NCBI GenBank assembly: GCA_965153355.1
Contig: OZ231128.1
Location: forward strand, 49,724,001-49,788,000
Length of the DNA stretch: 64,000 nucleotides
Direction: 5' to 3'
Origin: Flaccisagitta enflata
Taxonomy: Eukaryota; Chaetognatha; Sagittoidea; Aphragmophora
Under the pieces are notes generated by a model. The model worked only from the letters and a program-made list of their open reading frames with translations. It searched no databases and was not told where the DNA came from. Position numbers and translations under genes: made by a program. Shown in pieces: positions 20,926 to 37,144 of the stretch. The first letter of the stretch is position 1; each line of letters opens with the position of its first letter.

Positions 20926-21985
20926 ATGTTTGTTTCTCCCAATTTTCTCGTTTCTAGTTTTGGCATCTGATCACAGTCTGAGAATATACATTCAAAACAT
21001 TTTCCTTAGAAAGAAAAAAAGAAAACATGAATAATAAAAACGAAACATTTATTAGGATCTTTCGGGATTCGTGTTCCATTTGAGTAAACATTTTCCTAAT
21101 AAATTTATATGAATCGTAGAAATGAGAAGTTGTTGGTGAAAAACCGCGACAAGAAAGTTCCCTCCTTTCGGTGAAAAGGCGAAGTCGTATCTTTAAAATC
21201 CACGTCTTTGTCTATGTCAAGCTTCTAAGTTTACAATGTTCATGTTTGTATGGAAGTAGGTGAAAGTGAGGGGAGGGTGAGGATAAGGGTGAGAGTGAAG
21301 GTGGCGAAAGAAATGGGAGGTAAGGCGGAATAGGGGTGTAATTGAAGGGGAATAACATAAGATGGTGAAAGTGGCAGTGCTTATGGAATTTGCAGTTGAA
21401 ATGGGAATGGAGATGAGAGTCGAAACCTAAATATTATAGGTTGAAACATGTTTGGTTTCATTGAAATTTGAGGGGGCGCTTTTTAGAACGTTGACTAGAC
21501 ATTGTGCAAGTTGCTAATGATAGAAATCTCTTGACATGCGTTATTGCAGAGTTCAACTGTGTCCTTATTAACTTCTTTGTCAATTCTCCGGAGTTCATTG
21601 TTGAGTTTGCAACTAAGAACGGAAGATTAAGTGAAGGATTGGTCTCCCATGACGAGGCTTAGTCACTTCCATGTATTCGCTTTGTGATTCATTCGGGGTT
21701 TCGTGGCTTTAATCCTCGTTTACCTTGAGATCAACGCCGCTAAAACAAGGAAGTGTCACTTTCCTGGAACCCCATGTCAATTCTTATCCCTGATACCATC
21801 CTTCGATTGAAATCCCGACATCTTACGTGGGCCAATGTCTCTTGTCTCATGCCCTTAAAATGATTCCATCGCCCAAGATATTGCATTCGGTCCCTTTGTC
21901 TCTCTTCTGGTATGTCGATCAGTCAATCAGCCTTCTGTCAGTCTGGTCATTCTATCTTTCTGGTCTGTTTGACTTCATGTTTACT
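20926..21985. other. No gene; purine-rich stretch at 21240-21430
   Basis: 21240-21430 is loosely repetitive (GTGAAAGTGAGGGG, GGTGAGGATAAGGG). The rest is unique-looking DNA with short frames only. Confidence 0.4.
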
Positions 21986-22002
21986 CAACTTTTTGTCTGT
22001 CT

Positions 22003-22153
<151 letters not shown>

Positions 22154-22497
22154 TGACTTTTTTCTCCCCCTATGAATATCCATGGATTTATTATTTCTTC
22201 CCAACAAATCTCTCTCCTACACATCCCCGTCCAGGGGTTAAACCCGGATTTGAAGGCTCGATTAAGTGACACAGAATTTGTAATAAAACGCTTTCACGGT
22301 CGAGCGCTATTCAGACAGGGTCTCAGTGTCACTTTTGATACGTCCGGCCGTCGAGGACTTAATCAACTTTTTCTCAATGTATTCGTTTCAATATCACTTT
22401 CTCCTTTTTGGGCAGCGGCCCCGGAGGGCCCGATAATCTATGCGTTCACACATATGGGAAATTTTCTCCTCCTCTGTCTCTCCCTTTATCCCCCCCC

Positions 22498-22690
22498 TGT
22501 TTCGAGGCCCAAATCCCAGTCTCGTGGCCTAACTCCTAGCCTCAAGGCCCAAATCCTAGCCTCACGGCCCAAATCCAAGCCTCAAGGCCCAAATCCCAGC
22601 TTTGAGGCCCAAGTTTCAGCCTTCAGATTAGGATTTGGGCCTTGAAACTAGGATTTGAGCCTTGAGACTAGGTTTCGGGCCACGAGACTG
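22498..22690. repeat. 20-bp minisatellite in two inverted halves
   Basis: Units read GGCCCAAATCCTAGCCTCAA up to about 22625. After that they read in the opposite sense (GGATTTGGGCCTTGAAACTA). The whole tract can fold into one long imperfect hairpin. Confidence 0.85.
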
Positions 22691-22760
22691 AGGCCACTGC
22701 ACTGCCCTGCTCCCCCTTCAACTCCAAGCATATCCTACTCAGGCAGGGCGCGGGTACCGG

Positions 22761-23907
22761 CCTAGTACTCGAACTAGCAGGCAATTTGCTAGCAGAGCTG
22801 CCAGCAGAAATCGCAATTGCTCTGCTAGCAGAAATTTTTTTGCTGCTAGCAGAAAATAGCAGAAATTTTAAGCTTTTTTTTTTATTTTTACTCAAATATT
22901 AGAAAAAATTCTACCAAAAATTTTTATTTTTCTTAAGAAAACAAGACTTCTTTTCCCAAAATCTTACAAATACATTGTCAATGAAGCCTAAAGTCATTTA
23001 AGGTTAACCATTTGGCACAATTGCAATGAATATCCTCATAAAGAATATTTTGTACAGGGCCGCATCAATAAATTGTCATAAGAGATTAAGTAGATCATTA
23101 TCACATCATTTGATGAATTAGTTATTTAATCATTTAAAATGGAAAAGAAATTTATCTCTCTTTCTGTATAAATGAATTTAATCTTGAAATATAAGGATCA
23201 ATAAAATAGACTTACTAAATAACTCTCAACTTACCTATCATTTCATTATACAATCCCTAGAGAGACCAAAACTATCAATACTTAAATGTTGTGGTACTTT
23301 TGATGTGTATAAAAAAAAAAAAAAAAATTCATTATTTTCAAAATTTTAATTATCTTTGAATTGTTTGAATGAAAATCTATATCTCTATAGCCAGTCAAAC
23401 ATATATCAATCATATCAATTACATTGTCTTTATCACGGAGCAATTCCTGCTCTTAGCTTAAATCTTTTCAATACTTATCTTCAGTGAAAACTTTTTTCTT
23501 TCAAAGCTTTGCTTGATTGACTAATGACTATTAATTTTTACAATCATGAGTATCTCTCATGACTAAAATCAGTGTTAAATTGGATTGATAGCAAGATCTA
23601 GCTGTATGAAGAATGATGAAAGTAGGAGCGACTCTTTTGGTGTTACTTTTAAGCCATTGTCAGATAATTTCCGTCATGATTTTTAGTCAATAGAATTTAT
23701 CCTTCAATCAATACAATGTTCAAAGTATATTACAAAAATGTTTGAATTTCACTCCTTAATACATGTTTACTCAATCAGTGCCTTCCCATCTGGTTATAAA
23801 CTATCATATCTATAAATGTTACTTTCTGCTAGCAGTGCTAGCAGAAAAATTTCAAAAATGCTATCTGCTAGCAGTAGAAAAAATCTACTGCTAGTTCGAG
23901 TACTAGG
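22761..23907. mobile_element. hAT-like non-autonomous transposon, 1.15 kb, nested
   Basis: Perfect 20-bp terminal inverted repeats CCTAGTACTCGAACTAGCAG (22761-22780) and the reverse complement at 23888-23907. Several GCTAGCAG motifs lie just inside both ends, resembling subterminal transposase sites. GGTACCG occurs on both sides (22753-22759 and 23906-23912), overlapping the right repeat by two bases, so the exact target duplication is uncertain. The AT-rich interior has no transposase frame. Confidence 0.75.
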
Positions 23908-23939
23908 TACCGCTGACCGTCTAACGCTTTTGCGACTAC

Positions 23940-24442
<503 letters not shown>

Positions 24443-24569
24443 TTTTATCTACCACAGAAGCAATATAAACGTCTTTTGGTAAAGAATCCTTTTCACTGCT
24501 TCATGGTCCATTTCTTCCAACTCTCATTTCTTCTTTCTTTTAATCATCTTATTGTTGTGATTCTTGTCA

Positions 24570-25566
<997 letters not shown>

Positions 25567-25904
25567 TCTATATCCGGGTCAAGCGTTTTTTGACGACAGC
25601 CGCGTCTCCTTTTATGTTGCCGTTGATTAGTCAGAAGACATGACGTGAATGAGCGGATCAAGAGCATGGTAAGCCGCAAATTGCCGGTAGCCAGGATTTA
25701 TTTGCTGTAAGGTTGACAGAAAAGCGAAAGGGGAAATTACCACCATTTGACTTTAACTTTGTCGTTGAGAGTTAGGAGGAAGCACTTCCTCTCAAAGCTC
25801 AAATATCTCTCTTTCAATCGCTTCCGCCGTTTACGTTATTTGAGATCCCATGATTCTCGCCGTAAGCATAGGCACAGTAAGTCGTCGCAAGACATTTCTT
25901 TCCT
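25567..25904. other. No gene recognised
   Basis: Unique spacer between two polypyrimidine tracts, GC-richer than its neighbours. No recognised domain or RNA. Confidence 0.4.
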
Positions 25905-26066
25905 TTCTTTTTTGTTTGTTTCTTTGTTTCTTTGTTTCTTTGTTTCTTTGTTTCTTTGTATCTTTGTTTCTTTGTTTCTTTGTTTCTTTGTTTCTTTGTT
26001 TCTTTGTTTCTTTGTTTCTTTATTTCTTTGTTTCATTGTTTCTTTGTTTGTTTCTTTCTCTCTCCT

Positions 26067-26149
<83 letters not shown>

Positions 26150-26167
26150 CACCTTCTTTCTTCCTTC

Positions 26168-26240
<73 letters not shown>

Positions 26241-26285
26241 TTTCTCACTTTCTTTCTTCCATCCTTCCTTTCTTTCTTTCTTTTT
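25905..26285. repeat. (CTTTGTTT)n and (CTTT)n microsatellite
   Basis: About 16 octamer units CTTTGTTT (25910-26050), then CTTT units with TTCCTTCC and CTCACC interruptions. Confidence 0.96.
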
Positions 26286-26333
26286 TAACTCTTTCTTTTT
26301 ACTTTGTCTTGTTTGGAATCTATGTGTGTAACA

Positions 26334-26440
26334 TTTTAAGTCGCAGACACGCGACTCAAAAAGTTTCTTTTCGGTCGGTCCTTGGTTTCGTCAGCTGGTC
26401 CGTCGGTCCGCCGTCACGAAGTTGTTATTTCTTTGTTACG
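26334..26440 (-). mobile_element. Terminal-hairpin element fragment, B/C-like
   Basis: TTTTAAGTCGCA-GACA-CGCGACT keeps the hairpin with a family C GACA loop and B-like arms. GGTCGGTCC and GGTCCGTCGG repeats follow. The 5' half is missing. Confidence 0.6.
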
Positions 26441-27464
<1,024 letters not shown>

Positions 27465-27850
27465 TGTGCCTCTCTCATAAGAGGATGAATCTCGGAATGA
27501 ATGACGGACTTGAAGATGATAGTCATTGAGAATATCATGTTACCTAATCTTGTCTTGTTGCCTTTATTTGAGTCTGGCGCGCGGTTTACTCTTTCATCAT
27601 TCACATTCTCATCCTCATCATCTTCATCATTTTTGCATTGGCCAACCGAAAAAAATTCCCGCGTTTACAAGGTCCAATGGTTGAAGTCGTTCACATCGGC
27701 CGTTAATCCATTGTTCAAGTTGTTAGGCGTTATTTTGTTGCCCGAGGCTTGCCCGTGCGAGGAGTTAGACCCAACTTATACCCATGCTTAACAATGGAAT
27801 GATATTCTCGAAAGAAAAGAAAAAAACAATTTGGGAATAGGGTGTTTGTA

Positions 27851-28254
<404 letters not shown>

Positions 28255-28341
28255 CCGAACCGGGATTCCTGCAGTGATTGAGAGCCGTTATTTGAGAGGT
28301 TGTGAATGCGACGCAAAATACGCGGGAGATGAGGATCATGG

Positions 28342-28345
<4 letters not shown>

Positions 28346-28381
<36 letters not shown>
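28346..28381. repeat. (GA)n microsatellite
   Basis: 18 GA units. Confidence 0.95.
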
Positions 28382-29254
<873 letters not shown>

Positions 29255-29305
29255 CCTTATTTCTTTCTTATTCCATTCCTTTTTAGCACTCAAATACTTT
29301 TCTCT

Positions 29306-29622
29306 TTTTAGATGCGTCCTCGCATCTCTACGATAGGCTGTGTCCGTTGGTCGGTCAGTTGGTTGGTCGGTTGGTTGGTAACGCATCAAAATCATGCATT
29401 TTTTCAACAGAAAAAAGATCCTAACCAAGTAAAAGTAGCGCACATTTAACAATTCATTCATTAAATGATTTATTCATTCACAAAATGATTTATTCATTCA
29501 TTAAATCATTTACTCATCCACAAATGACATTCATTCATAAAAAACTTTTATTCATAAAAAACATTCATTCACTAAGAACATTCATTCAAAGAGGACGCAT
29601 CGTTGGCCTACTTGGCTTTGTT
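29306..29622 (-). mobile_element. Terminal-hairpin element, family A, complete
   Basis: TTTTTAGATGCG-TCCT-CGCATCTC is followed by GGTCGGTCAGTTGG repeats and a core of ATTCATTAAATGATTT-type units (29450-29590). It ends GAGGACGCATCGTTGGCC and CTTGGCTTTG. Confidence 0.82.
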
Positions 29623-30218
29623 ATCTCAACTTCTCACTAGGGGCGCTTCATCGCGAGCCGTGAGCCCTGCTACCGGTGACCCCCATTAATGTTGACAAAT
29701 ATGACAAGGATGGAATGCTGTTGACCCGAAGATTCCTTCGTAATAATGAGACAATGAGGATGTTCATTCCGGCATCCCATTGCGCGGTGCAAAGAAAAGG
29801 GAAACAGTATCACGCAGGGAGCCGATAGAAAGAGAGAGAAAGACAAAGAGAGAAAGAGATGCGATGCGATGGAACTATGGAAGAAATAGAAAGCGAAAGT
29901 TTGCTCCAGTATCGCGACCTTTGTAGGGGGTGTTCATGAATTTGGGTGGAAGGTTGGAATCGAGGTTTGTTCATGGACGGATTCACGGCAACTTTAGTTG
30001 TGGACGGGTGGGCTGGAACGAAAAACTCTAGATCTAGGAACTTTGTGACGAACCGACCGACGCGACGCGACGGCTTACAGATTCACGTTCATTTTGAATC
30101 TTGAGCGCCTCCGCGACGATGACCTGTCAAAACGTTTGATGTTGTTTCCAACATCCCATCCGAATATTGTGACAGTCAATTCCAGCCCAGTCACATCAGT
30201 CACTTCCAGTCACGTCAT
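29623..30218. other. No gene recognised
   Basis: GC-richer unique DNA, including GACCGACGCGACGCGACGG at about 30050. No domain or RNA gene was identified. Confidence 0.4.
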
Positions 30219-30312
30219 TCATTCATTCATTCATTCATTCCTTCATTCATTCATTCATTCATTCATTCATTCATTCATTCATTCATTCATTCATTCATTC
30301 ATTCATTCATTG

Positions 30313-30354
<42 letters not shown>

Positions 30355-30392
30355 CGATTGATTAATTGAGAGATTGATTGAATGATTGATTG

Positions 30393-30455
<63 letters not shown>

Positions 30456-30470
30456 CATTCATTCACTCAG
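30219..30470. repeat. (ATTC)n followed by (GATT)n
   Basis: About 22 ATTC units, then GATT units (30315-30453). The two halves (ATTC/GAAT and GATT/AATC) are not complementary, so this is a switch of unit and not a hairpin. Confidence 0.93.
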
Positions 30471-30825
30471 ATATCCTTGAACTTTTTTTAGTAAGAAGGG
30501 TTAAGACGTGTGTGTACATGTACATGTAAGTTTTTGTGAGTCTAAAAGTCCCGCCAACGTCAGTATTTTTCGCTTCTCAAAGCTGTATTGGTTCATTGTG
30601 TACCTTCATCGCTCCGTCCCTAAGTACGTGCGCGTGGACGTGGATGCTCGTGTGTATAGCAACTGGAAGCTCGTTGACGCGAACACGCATCTTGTGTTTG
30701 CTCAATGAAATTAAATTTCTTCGTCTCTCATTTTTTGTTTTCGCGGAGAATTGAATTTGACTTTAAGCCACCACCATACGCTGGTAAAACGACTTCAACC
30801 GCAACCGCACAAACAGACGTTGACG

Positions 30826-30897
30826 ACGATGCGTACGATGAGGACGACGATGACGACGATGACGACGATGATGACGACGACGATGACGACGATGACA
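30826..30897. repeat. (GAY)n trinucleotide tract
   Basis: GACGACGAT-type units giving Asp-rich or Ser-rich spurious frames. Confidence 0.9.
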
Positions 30898-30964
30898 GCC
30901 AAGCCCACTGGAAGAGATGACGGCGTGACGGGGTCACAACGATCTTAAGGACGAGAGAATAAAG

Positions 30965-30980
30965 GGGAAAGAAAGAAAGT

Positions 30981-31048
<68 letters not shown>

Positions 31049-31070
31049 AAAAAAGAAGAAAAAAAAAAAA
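30965..31070. repeat. (GAAA)n microsatellite
   Basis: About 21 GAAA units and an A-rich tail. Confidence 0.95.
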
Positions 31071-31312
31071 CAAAGAAAGCGGCGGAAGAAATATTTATGT
31101 CTGAATAAATATTTTCTTCGTCTTGGTCTTCGTCTAGGACAGTAAAAAGTCATATCTATAAGACAAAATGCCTCGTTATAGGAAAATCAAGAGAACATGT
31201 TGGCATATAAAAGAATGTTAAAAATGAGAGACGGGTACGTTCAAGTTAAGCCATTCTTCCATTCATCGTTTGTGCCCAATAAGATCAAGACTTGATATAT
31301 CCTCATTTGATA

Positions 31313-31871
31313 CTACTTAGGCCATAAGTATTGCAACAGCTTTAGACTGAGATAAATCGGCTTTGGGAAGTAATTTTGACCTTATCTTGGTGATATTCTT
31401 AATTTTCATCGAATTCATCGAATTCTAGCGCAATCTAAGAATTCTTGGACAATTGGTTTAGAAATGGCCCAAGAAAACGTAAAAATATTGAAAATTTGAA
31501 AATCATGAAAAAAAATGTTAGTCTCAATCACTACTCATCTACATCATCTTACGGGTAGATAATGGCGACAATAGGTCCCAGAGGTGGCCTGGCAACTTGC
31601 CTGCTCTCAATCCAATTGAAAACCTTCTTTAATCAGATGAAGAACCTGCAGCGAAAAGAGCGTACAACATCAATGGTGGGGTTGAAAAAAAAAACTGCAC
31701 AGAAGGTTTGGAGACAGGTCACACCAGATTACCTAAAAATGTTATACAAATCGATCATTCAGGCCGAGGGTGGACACATGAAACACATATTTGCTTGAAT
31801 TGATTTATCTTGCATTTTATTGGTGATTAAATTAACTTATACCCTAAGTGTTGCAAGTTTGTCCTAGGTAG
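31313..31871 (+). mobile_element. Tc1/mariner element, decayed, 559 bp
   Basis: Termini CTACTTAGGCCATAAGT and (reverse) CTACCTAGGACAAACTTGC are each flanked by TA. The interior holds only the last third of a transposase. By length it is a deletion derivative. Confidence 0.75.
31570..31798 (+). pseudogene. Tc1/mariner transposase C-terminal remnant
   Basis: One frame reads WPGN followed by PALNPIEN, the family's signature before the last catalytic residue, then hits a stop. The downstream part continues in another frame (QMKNLQRKERTT, then VWRQVTPDYLKMLYKSII) and ends near GGHMKH. A frameshift near 31636 breaks the gene. The signature Asp (PDLNP) is Ala here. The first two catalytic Asp regions are absent. 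It cannot encode active transposase. Confidence 0.75.
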
Positions 31872-32117
31872 TATCATGGCCATCAATTTGTTTTTGGTGC
31901 ATTTTGAGTCAACAAGTGCCATGCTGTTTTTTGATTGGTCCTGGATTTGCCAATTTCCTCTTCCACTCCACTCACCATTTTCACCAATTCTACCGCCCAA
32001 GTTCTGTGCATTGTGCAATGAACAATTTTCATGGGTGATCAACTTGTGTGAACGGAGACCACAAAAACCAGACGATTTAATCGATTTTTTGAAGGAAGAT
32101 AAAGAAGCAGAATGAGA
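31872..32117. other. No gene recognised
   Basis: Unique spacer before the GAA tract. The plus frame 31876-32115 has no recognised domain. Confidence 0.4.
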
Positions 32118-32512
32118 AGAAGAAGAAGAAGAAGAAGAAGAAGAAGATGAAGATGAAGATGAAGAAGAAGAAGAAAAAGAAAAAGAAAAAGAAAAAGAAG
32201 GAAAAGAAGAAGAAGAAGAAGAAGAAGAAGAAAAAGAAGAAGAAGAAGATGATGAAGATGAAGAAGAAGATATGGATGAAGTAGACGAAGAAGAAAAAGA
32301 AGAAGAAGAAGAAGGAGAAGAAGAAAAAGAAAAAGAAAACGAAAAAGAAAAAGAAAAAAAAAAAAGAAAAAGAAAAGAAAAAGAAAAAGGAGAAAGAGAA
32401 GAAGAAGGAGGAGACGACGGAGAAGAAGAAGAAAAAAAGAAGAAGAAGAAGAAGAAGAAGAAGAAGAAGAAGAAGAAGAAGAAGAAAAGAAGAAAGAGAA
32501 GAAAGAGAAGAA
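32118..32512. repeat. (GAA)n-rich polypurine tract
   Basis: Nearly 400 bp of GAAGAA with GAT, AAAGAA and GGAGAA variants. Glu/Lys, Ser, Phe and Leu frames on both strands are spurious. Confidence 0.95.
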
Positions 32513-32965
32513 CAAGCCATCCAAGAATCACACATGGTCAGCAGTACCCGCTGCCCTGCTTGAGGTGATCAGGTGTTGAGCCGGGCAGTAGCTCCAAAGG
32601 GCCAATATCCTGCAGAACACAGGGCCAATGGGGTGAATTTCCATATATATGGGAACAAGTAAAGGGGTCTGGGAGGGCCTGACCATGCATTGTGTAGTTT
32701 GTGATTATTGTTGAGTGCCTCTTAGGCAGCAGCCTAAAGAGGTTGATGACATATGCTTTCACACATATGAGGAATAATTTTTTCTCTCGCTGAAGCCAGG
32801 GGTGGCGGGAAAGAGAAGGAGAAGAGAAAAGGGAGAAGGAGAGGGAGAAGGAGTAGGAGAAGGAGAGGGAGAAGGAGAGGGAGAAGACGAAGGTGAAGCG
32901 GGAGAAAATTACCCATGAGTGTGAAAGCATAGGTCATCGACTCCTTGGGGACCGCTGCCCAAAAG
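32513..32965 (+). mobile_element. Family E/D terminal-hairpin element body
   Basis: It starts AACAAGCCATCCAAGAATC (family E 5' block), then GGTCAGCAGTACCCG and a GGGCAGTAGCTCCAAAGGGCC arm. A family D palindrome follows with arms 32724-32771 and 32909-32960 around a GGAGAA-rich loop. The hairpin terminus is absent after CTGCCCAAAAGCG. Confidence 0.68.
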
Positions 32966-33560
32966 CGAAAAAAGATTTCCCTAAAAGAATGAATAAATAT
33001 GAAATATGAAGGAAAAAAATAATTGAAATGTTCGTTAGCCTTCGTATATCAGGAGACTGGAGTCAAACATGCGAAAGAAAAAAAAAATAATGGACGAATT
33101 TCATGCCAAGGGGAAAAAAACGGAATGTGTTTGACTGCGTGCGAAATATATAAAATCAAAAGAAGGCGAAGAAGAGGGCATGCTTTACGTCGCTTCACAG
33201 TAATGACTGTGATTGATTAACGACAAAGCTTTCATTCATGAGAATCATGGTTTTTTTCTGCTTACTGTGTGAAATGTGAATAATTCATACGCCATATCAA
33301 CCAATCGCTCTTTATTCGCTTCTACGAATACTGTGTTGGTTGTTTAATGTTATCCGATAAGACGTGAGCATTAAGCAATGCCTTGGTCTCCACATATGGA
33401 CCTTACTTGTCTCCGTCCCATTGATTTTTCCCCCTACTCAGCATTTATGACCAAAGTTCTGAAATCTCAGCCTTGCGGTCCAAATCGGGCCCAAATATAG
33501 TTTTCGAGGCTCAAATCGTAGCTCCATGTACCAGGTCTCACCTCCAAGTCAGTTGGCGCT
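32966..33560. other. No gene; decayed minisatellite at 33460-33545
   Basis: Mostly unique AT-rich DNA. 33460-33545 has loose CCTTGCGGTCCAAATCG-type units of the 20-bp minisatellite class. Confidence 0.4.
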
Positions 33561-33569
33561 GAACAATAT

Positions 33570-34110
33570 TGCTTTTTGGGCATCGGCGCCGAAGGGGACA
33601 AAGTCTAGTAGAACACTGGGGGACTTTTGTTCGTTTATGCGTTCGTTTGTCCCCCCCAGGCCCCCTCAAACCTGAAATCTGCCCTCTCAAGCCTGAAATC
33701 TGCCCTCTCAGGCCTGAAATCTATCCTCTCAGACCTGAAATCTACCCTCTTAGGCCTGATATCTGCCCTCTTAGACCTGAAATCTGCCCCCTCAGTCCTA
33801 AAATCTGGCCTCTTAGGCCTGAAATCTGCCCTCTCAGGCCCAAAATCTATCCTCTCAGGCCTGAAATCTGCCCTCTCAGGCCTGAAATCTGCTCTCACAG
33901 GCATGAAATCTGTCCCCACAGGGCTGGAATCTGCCCTCTCAGATTCAAGGCTTGAGAGGGCAGATTTCTGGCCAGAGAGGACAGATTTCTGGCCAGAGAG
34001 GACAGATTTCAGGCCTGACAGGGCAGATTTCAGGCCTGAGAAAGCCTAGGGGAGACGGATGGACGGATGGACGGACGAATAAACGTATAATCCCAACATA
34101 TGCTTTTGCG
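33570..34110. mobile_element. Terminal-hairpin-type element body with 21-bp minisatellite
   Basis: It starts TTTTTGGGCATCGGCGCCG and AAGGGGACA, a decayed family D/E arm. The minisatellite follows, then GGATGGACGGATGGACGG and GCTTTTGCGATAGCAG. Neither AACAAG nor the terminal hairpin is clear. Confidence 0.5.
33657..34045. repeat. 21-bp minisatellite with inverted second half
   Basis: About 14 units containing GAAATCTGCCCTCTCAGGCC, then four to five units in the opposite sense (GAGAGGACAGATTTCTGGCC). Being 21 bp, it keeps all frames open and produces a false heptad protein (PLRPEIC). It can fold as a long hairpin. Confidence 0.9.
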
Positions 34111-34233
34111 ATAGCAGTTTCACCCCGCTTTAACGGACCCAAGAATAATGCAGATCCGCGTATAACACATTTTAAATCTTTATATCTTCAGTCTTCAATC
34201 ATTTGATTTCTCATCATGGCCATATGAGAAAGG

Positions 34234-34272
34234 GGTATGGGGTGGGGGGTGGGGGTGGGTGGGGAGGGGAGG
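34234..34272. repeat. Short G-rich tract with G-quadruplex pattern
   Basis: Runs of four or more G separated by 1-2 nt (GGGGTATGGGGTGGGG, GGTGGGGGTGGG). Confidence 0.7.
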
Positions 34273-34433
34273 TAGCATAAAGGTAGCGTCACCTTTTCCA
34301 ATCCCGCAATAAATGAGTCTTTTCAACAAAGGTTAAAATCCTCAACCATGCAATGAAGCTCTAGGCAGGTCGACCACCCCTTGGTGCACATTGATTATAG
34401 GAAAACGTAATTTCTGGAGGGGTAAAAACAACC

Positions 34434-35097
<664 letters not shown>

Positions 35098-35437
35098 AAC
35101 GAATAAAAAGATCTATTCCGCCATTCGAGACTTTTACGCGGCTCATATAGACAACAAAAGTGCACAGGAACTATGTAAACAAGGCCTTTAACCATGCAAA
35201 AAACCGCCGCAAAAACCGAATGTTTGATGGACAGACGGATATACAATATAGGAGTTTTGAATATATTGGGCAACAAACTTCCAATTTGATATTTTCAATC
35301 TTATCGGTGCAAACCAATTGAAGAAGGGGGTGGAGGGGGAGGCAGAGGAGGAGGGAGGAGGAGGAGGAGGAGAAGGAGGCGGGTGCGACAGAGACTGGAG
35401 ACTGGAGATCGCTTCTGATAATCATTCATTTCTTAGG

Positions 35438-35701
35438 AAAACAAGGCCGGATACACGGCTACCGAAGTCGCGTGCGGGTGGGCAGGGGCTGTATTTGAGG
35501 TCACTAGATCATTTGGGCAGGAGCAGCGAGGTCAAAGAAATAAAATCATAAAAAAAGTAAAGTGTGAACGACCAACCAACCAACCGACCAACCGACCGAC
35601 CAACACCAACCGACCAACCGACCAACACCAACCGACCAACCGACCAACCGACCAACCGACGGACAAAGCGGGTTGTAGAGTCGCGTAGCACGCGACTAAA
35701 A
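35438..35701 (+). mobile_element. Terminal-hairpin element, family B, complete
   Basis: AAACAAGGCCGGATACACGG, then AGTCGCGTGC and GGGTGGGCAGGGGC. GATCATTTGGGCAGGAGC and AAGTAAAGTGTGAACG follow. A ~100-bp (GACC/AACC)n tract precedes GACAAAGCGGGTTGTAG and the hairpin AGTCGCG-TAGCA-CGCGACT AAAAAG. Every module is intact. Confidence 0.9.
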
Positions 35702-35776
35702 AGACACGAGACGAGTTATGAAATGAGAAATGTTAAATGATTGATTTGCAATAGTTACTCAGTGTGAAGCACAACA

Positions 35777-35819
<43 letters not shown>

Positions 35820-35927
35820 TTGGCAGCTGAACCTCCCCAATGGCGTCGTCGGTACACAGGCACCCCTTTCTTTCGATAGCTTTCTCTCTCTTCCTTCCTT
35901 TTTTCCATCTTTCTTTCTTTCTTTTTT

Positions 35928-36003
<76 letters not shown>

Positions 36004-36035
36004 ACTTTCTTCCTTTCTTTCTTCCTTTCTTTTTC

Positions 36036-36102
<67 letters not shown>

Positions 36103-36105
36103 TCA
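35777..36105. repeat. (GA)n and (CTTT)n microsatellites
   Basis: About 19 GA units (35777-35815) and CTTT units with CTTCC/CTTAC variants (35905-36105). Confidence 0.95.
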
Positions 36106-36129
36106 TAGACTCTTTATTAAATCATCATT

Positions 36130-36265
36130 TTTCTCTCTTTCGTTCTTTCATTCCTTCATTCCTTCATTCATTCAATTCTTTATTCCTTCATTCATCCCTT
36201 TTTACATTGTAAATTGTTTGATTGATTGGTTGATCGATTGATTGATTGATTGACTGATTGGTTGG

Positions 36266-36310
<45 letters not shown>

Positions 36311-36510
36311 CGATTGATCGATTGATCAATTGTCAGTAATCAATAATCAGTGATCAGTAATTGGTGGTCAATTGGTGAATTGATTGAATTTATTGGTCAA
36401 TTGGTGAGATTATTTTGTTAGATTTGGTGGTTGAATTAGTGTTGATTAATTAATTCGGTGATTCGATTCATTCATTCATTCAGTCATTCATTCATTCATT
36501 TATTCATTCA
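36130..36510. repeat. ATTC and GATT tetranucleotide tracts
   Basis: Degenerate CATTCCTT/ATTC (36140-36200), GATT (36215-36330) and ATTC (36466-36512) stretches, with AATTGGTCAATTGGTG-type repeats between. Confidence 0.85.
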
Positions 36511-36828
36511 TTAACACACACACGTTCTCCCTTAACTCTCACTATTCAGTAACCATTTTATCGATGTACGCCGACTTCAAGATTTGAAACGACATGAGAC
36601 AAGAAGCGCCCCTTTAATACTTTAAATTTTGTATAATCGAAAGAATTTGTTTCGACTCATCGGAATTTTCAACAATGAATAAAGAATATCTTATCTTGGT
36701 TTAACGAATTGCGCTTCATTTCAAAGCAAAAGATAAAATCATAAAAGTGATCATTCGCTACTACATAACGGCGAAACTTTGTCCCCTAAGCTCTCCTAAA
36801 TCACTTGTTTTCATTCTTTTATTCTCTC

Positions 36829-36956
<128 letters not shown>

Positions 36957-37144
36957 CATACTTCCTTCTTAATTCTTTTTGTCATTTGAAAGAAAAAGAA
37001 ATGTTTTAGAACCGTAATGTAATCAATCATTGAATCATTCTAGTAAGAAAGTTCATTGTTTGATATAGACGTGCAATTTCGTTGTGTTCAGAAACAAGGC
37101 CGGATCCATGGAAATTTAGTCCCGGACGGTTGGGCAGGAGCAGT

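Larger units (their letters stand above)
22407..23939 (-). mobile_element. Family D terminal-hairpin element split by a hAT-like insertion
   Basis: The left part (22407-22759) has GGGCAGCGGCCCC, CACACATATGGG and a 20-bp minisatellite, then CCCTGCTCCCCC. It ends at GGGTACCG. The right part (23906-23939) resumes GGTACCGCTGACCGTCTAAC and ends CTTTTGCGACTA, as in the uninterrupted copy at 12165-12459. The hairpin end is missing. Confidence 0.75.

Noticed and set aside
32272-32568. Acidic Glu/Lys-rich protein
   Set aside because: It is the reading of an irregular (GAA)n polypurine tract. The opposite strand is equally open.
33569-33955. 128-residue frame with a regular seven-residue repeat (PLRPEIC)
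   Set aside because: The heptad is simply the 21-bp minisatellite unit. Open frames occur in several phases and on both strands, and the array continues inverted.
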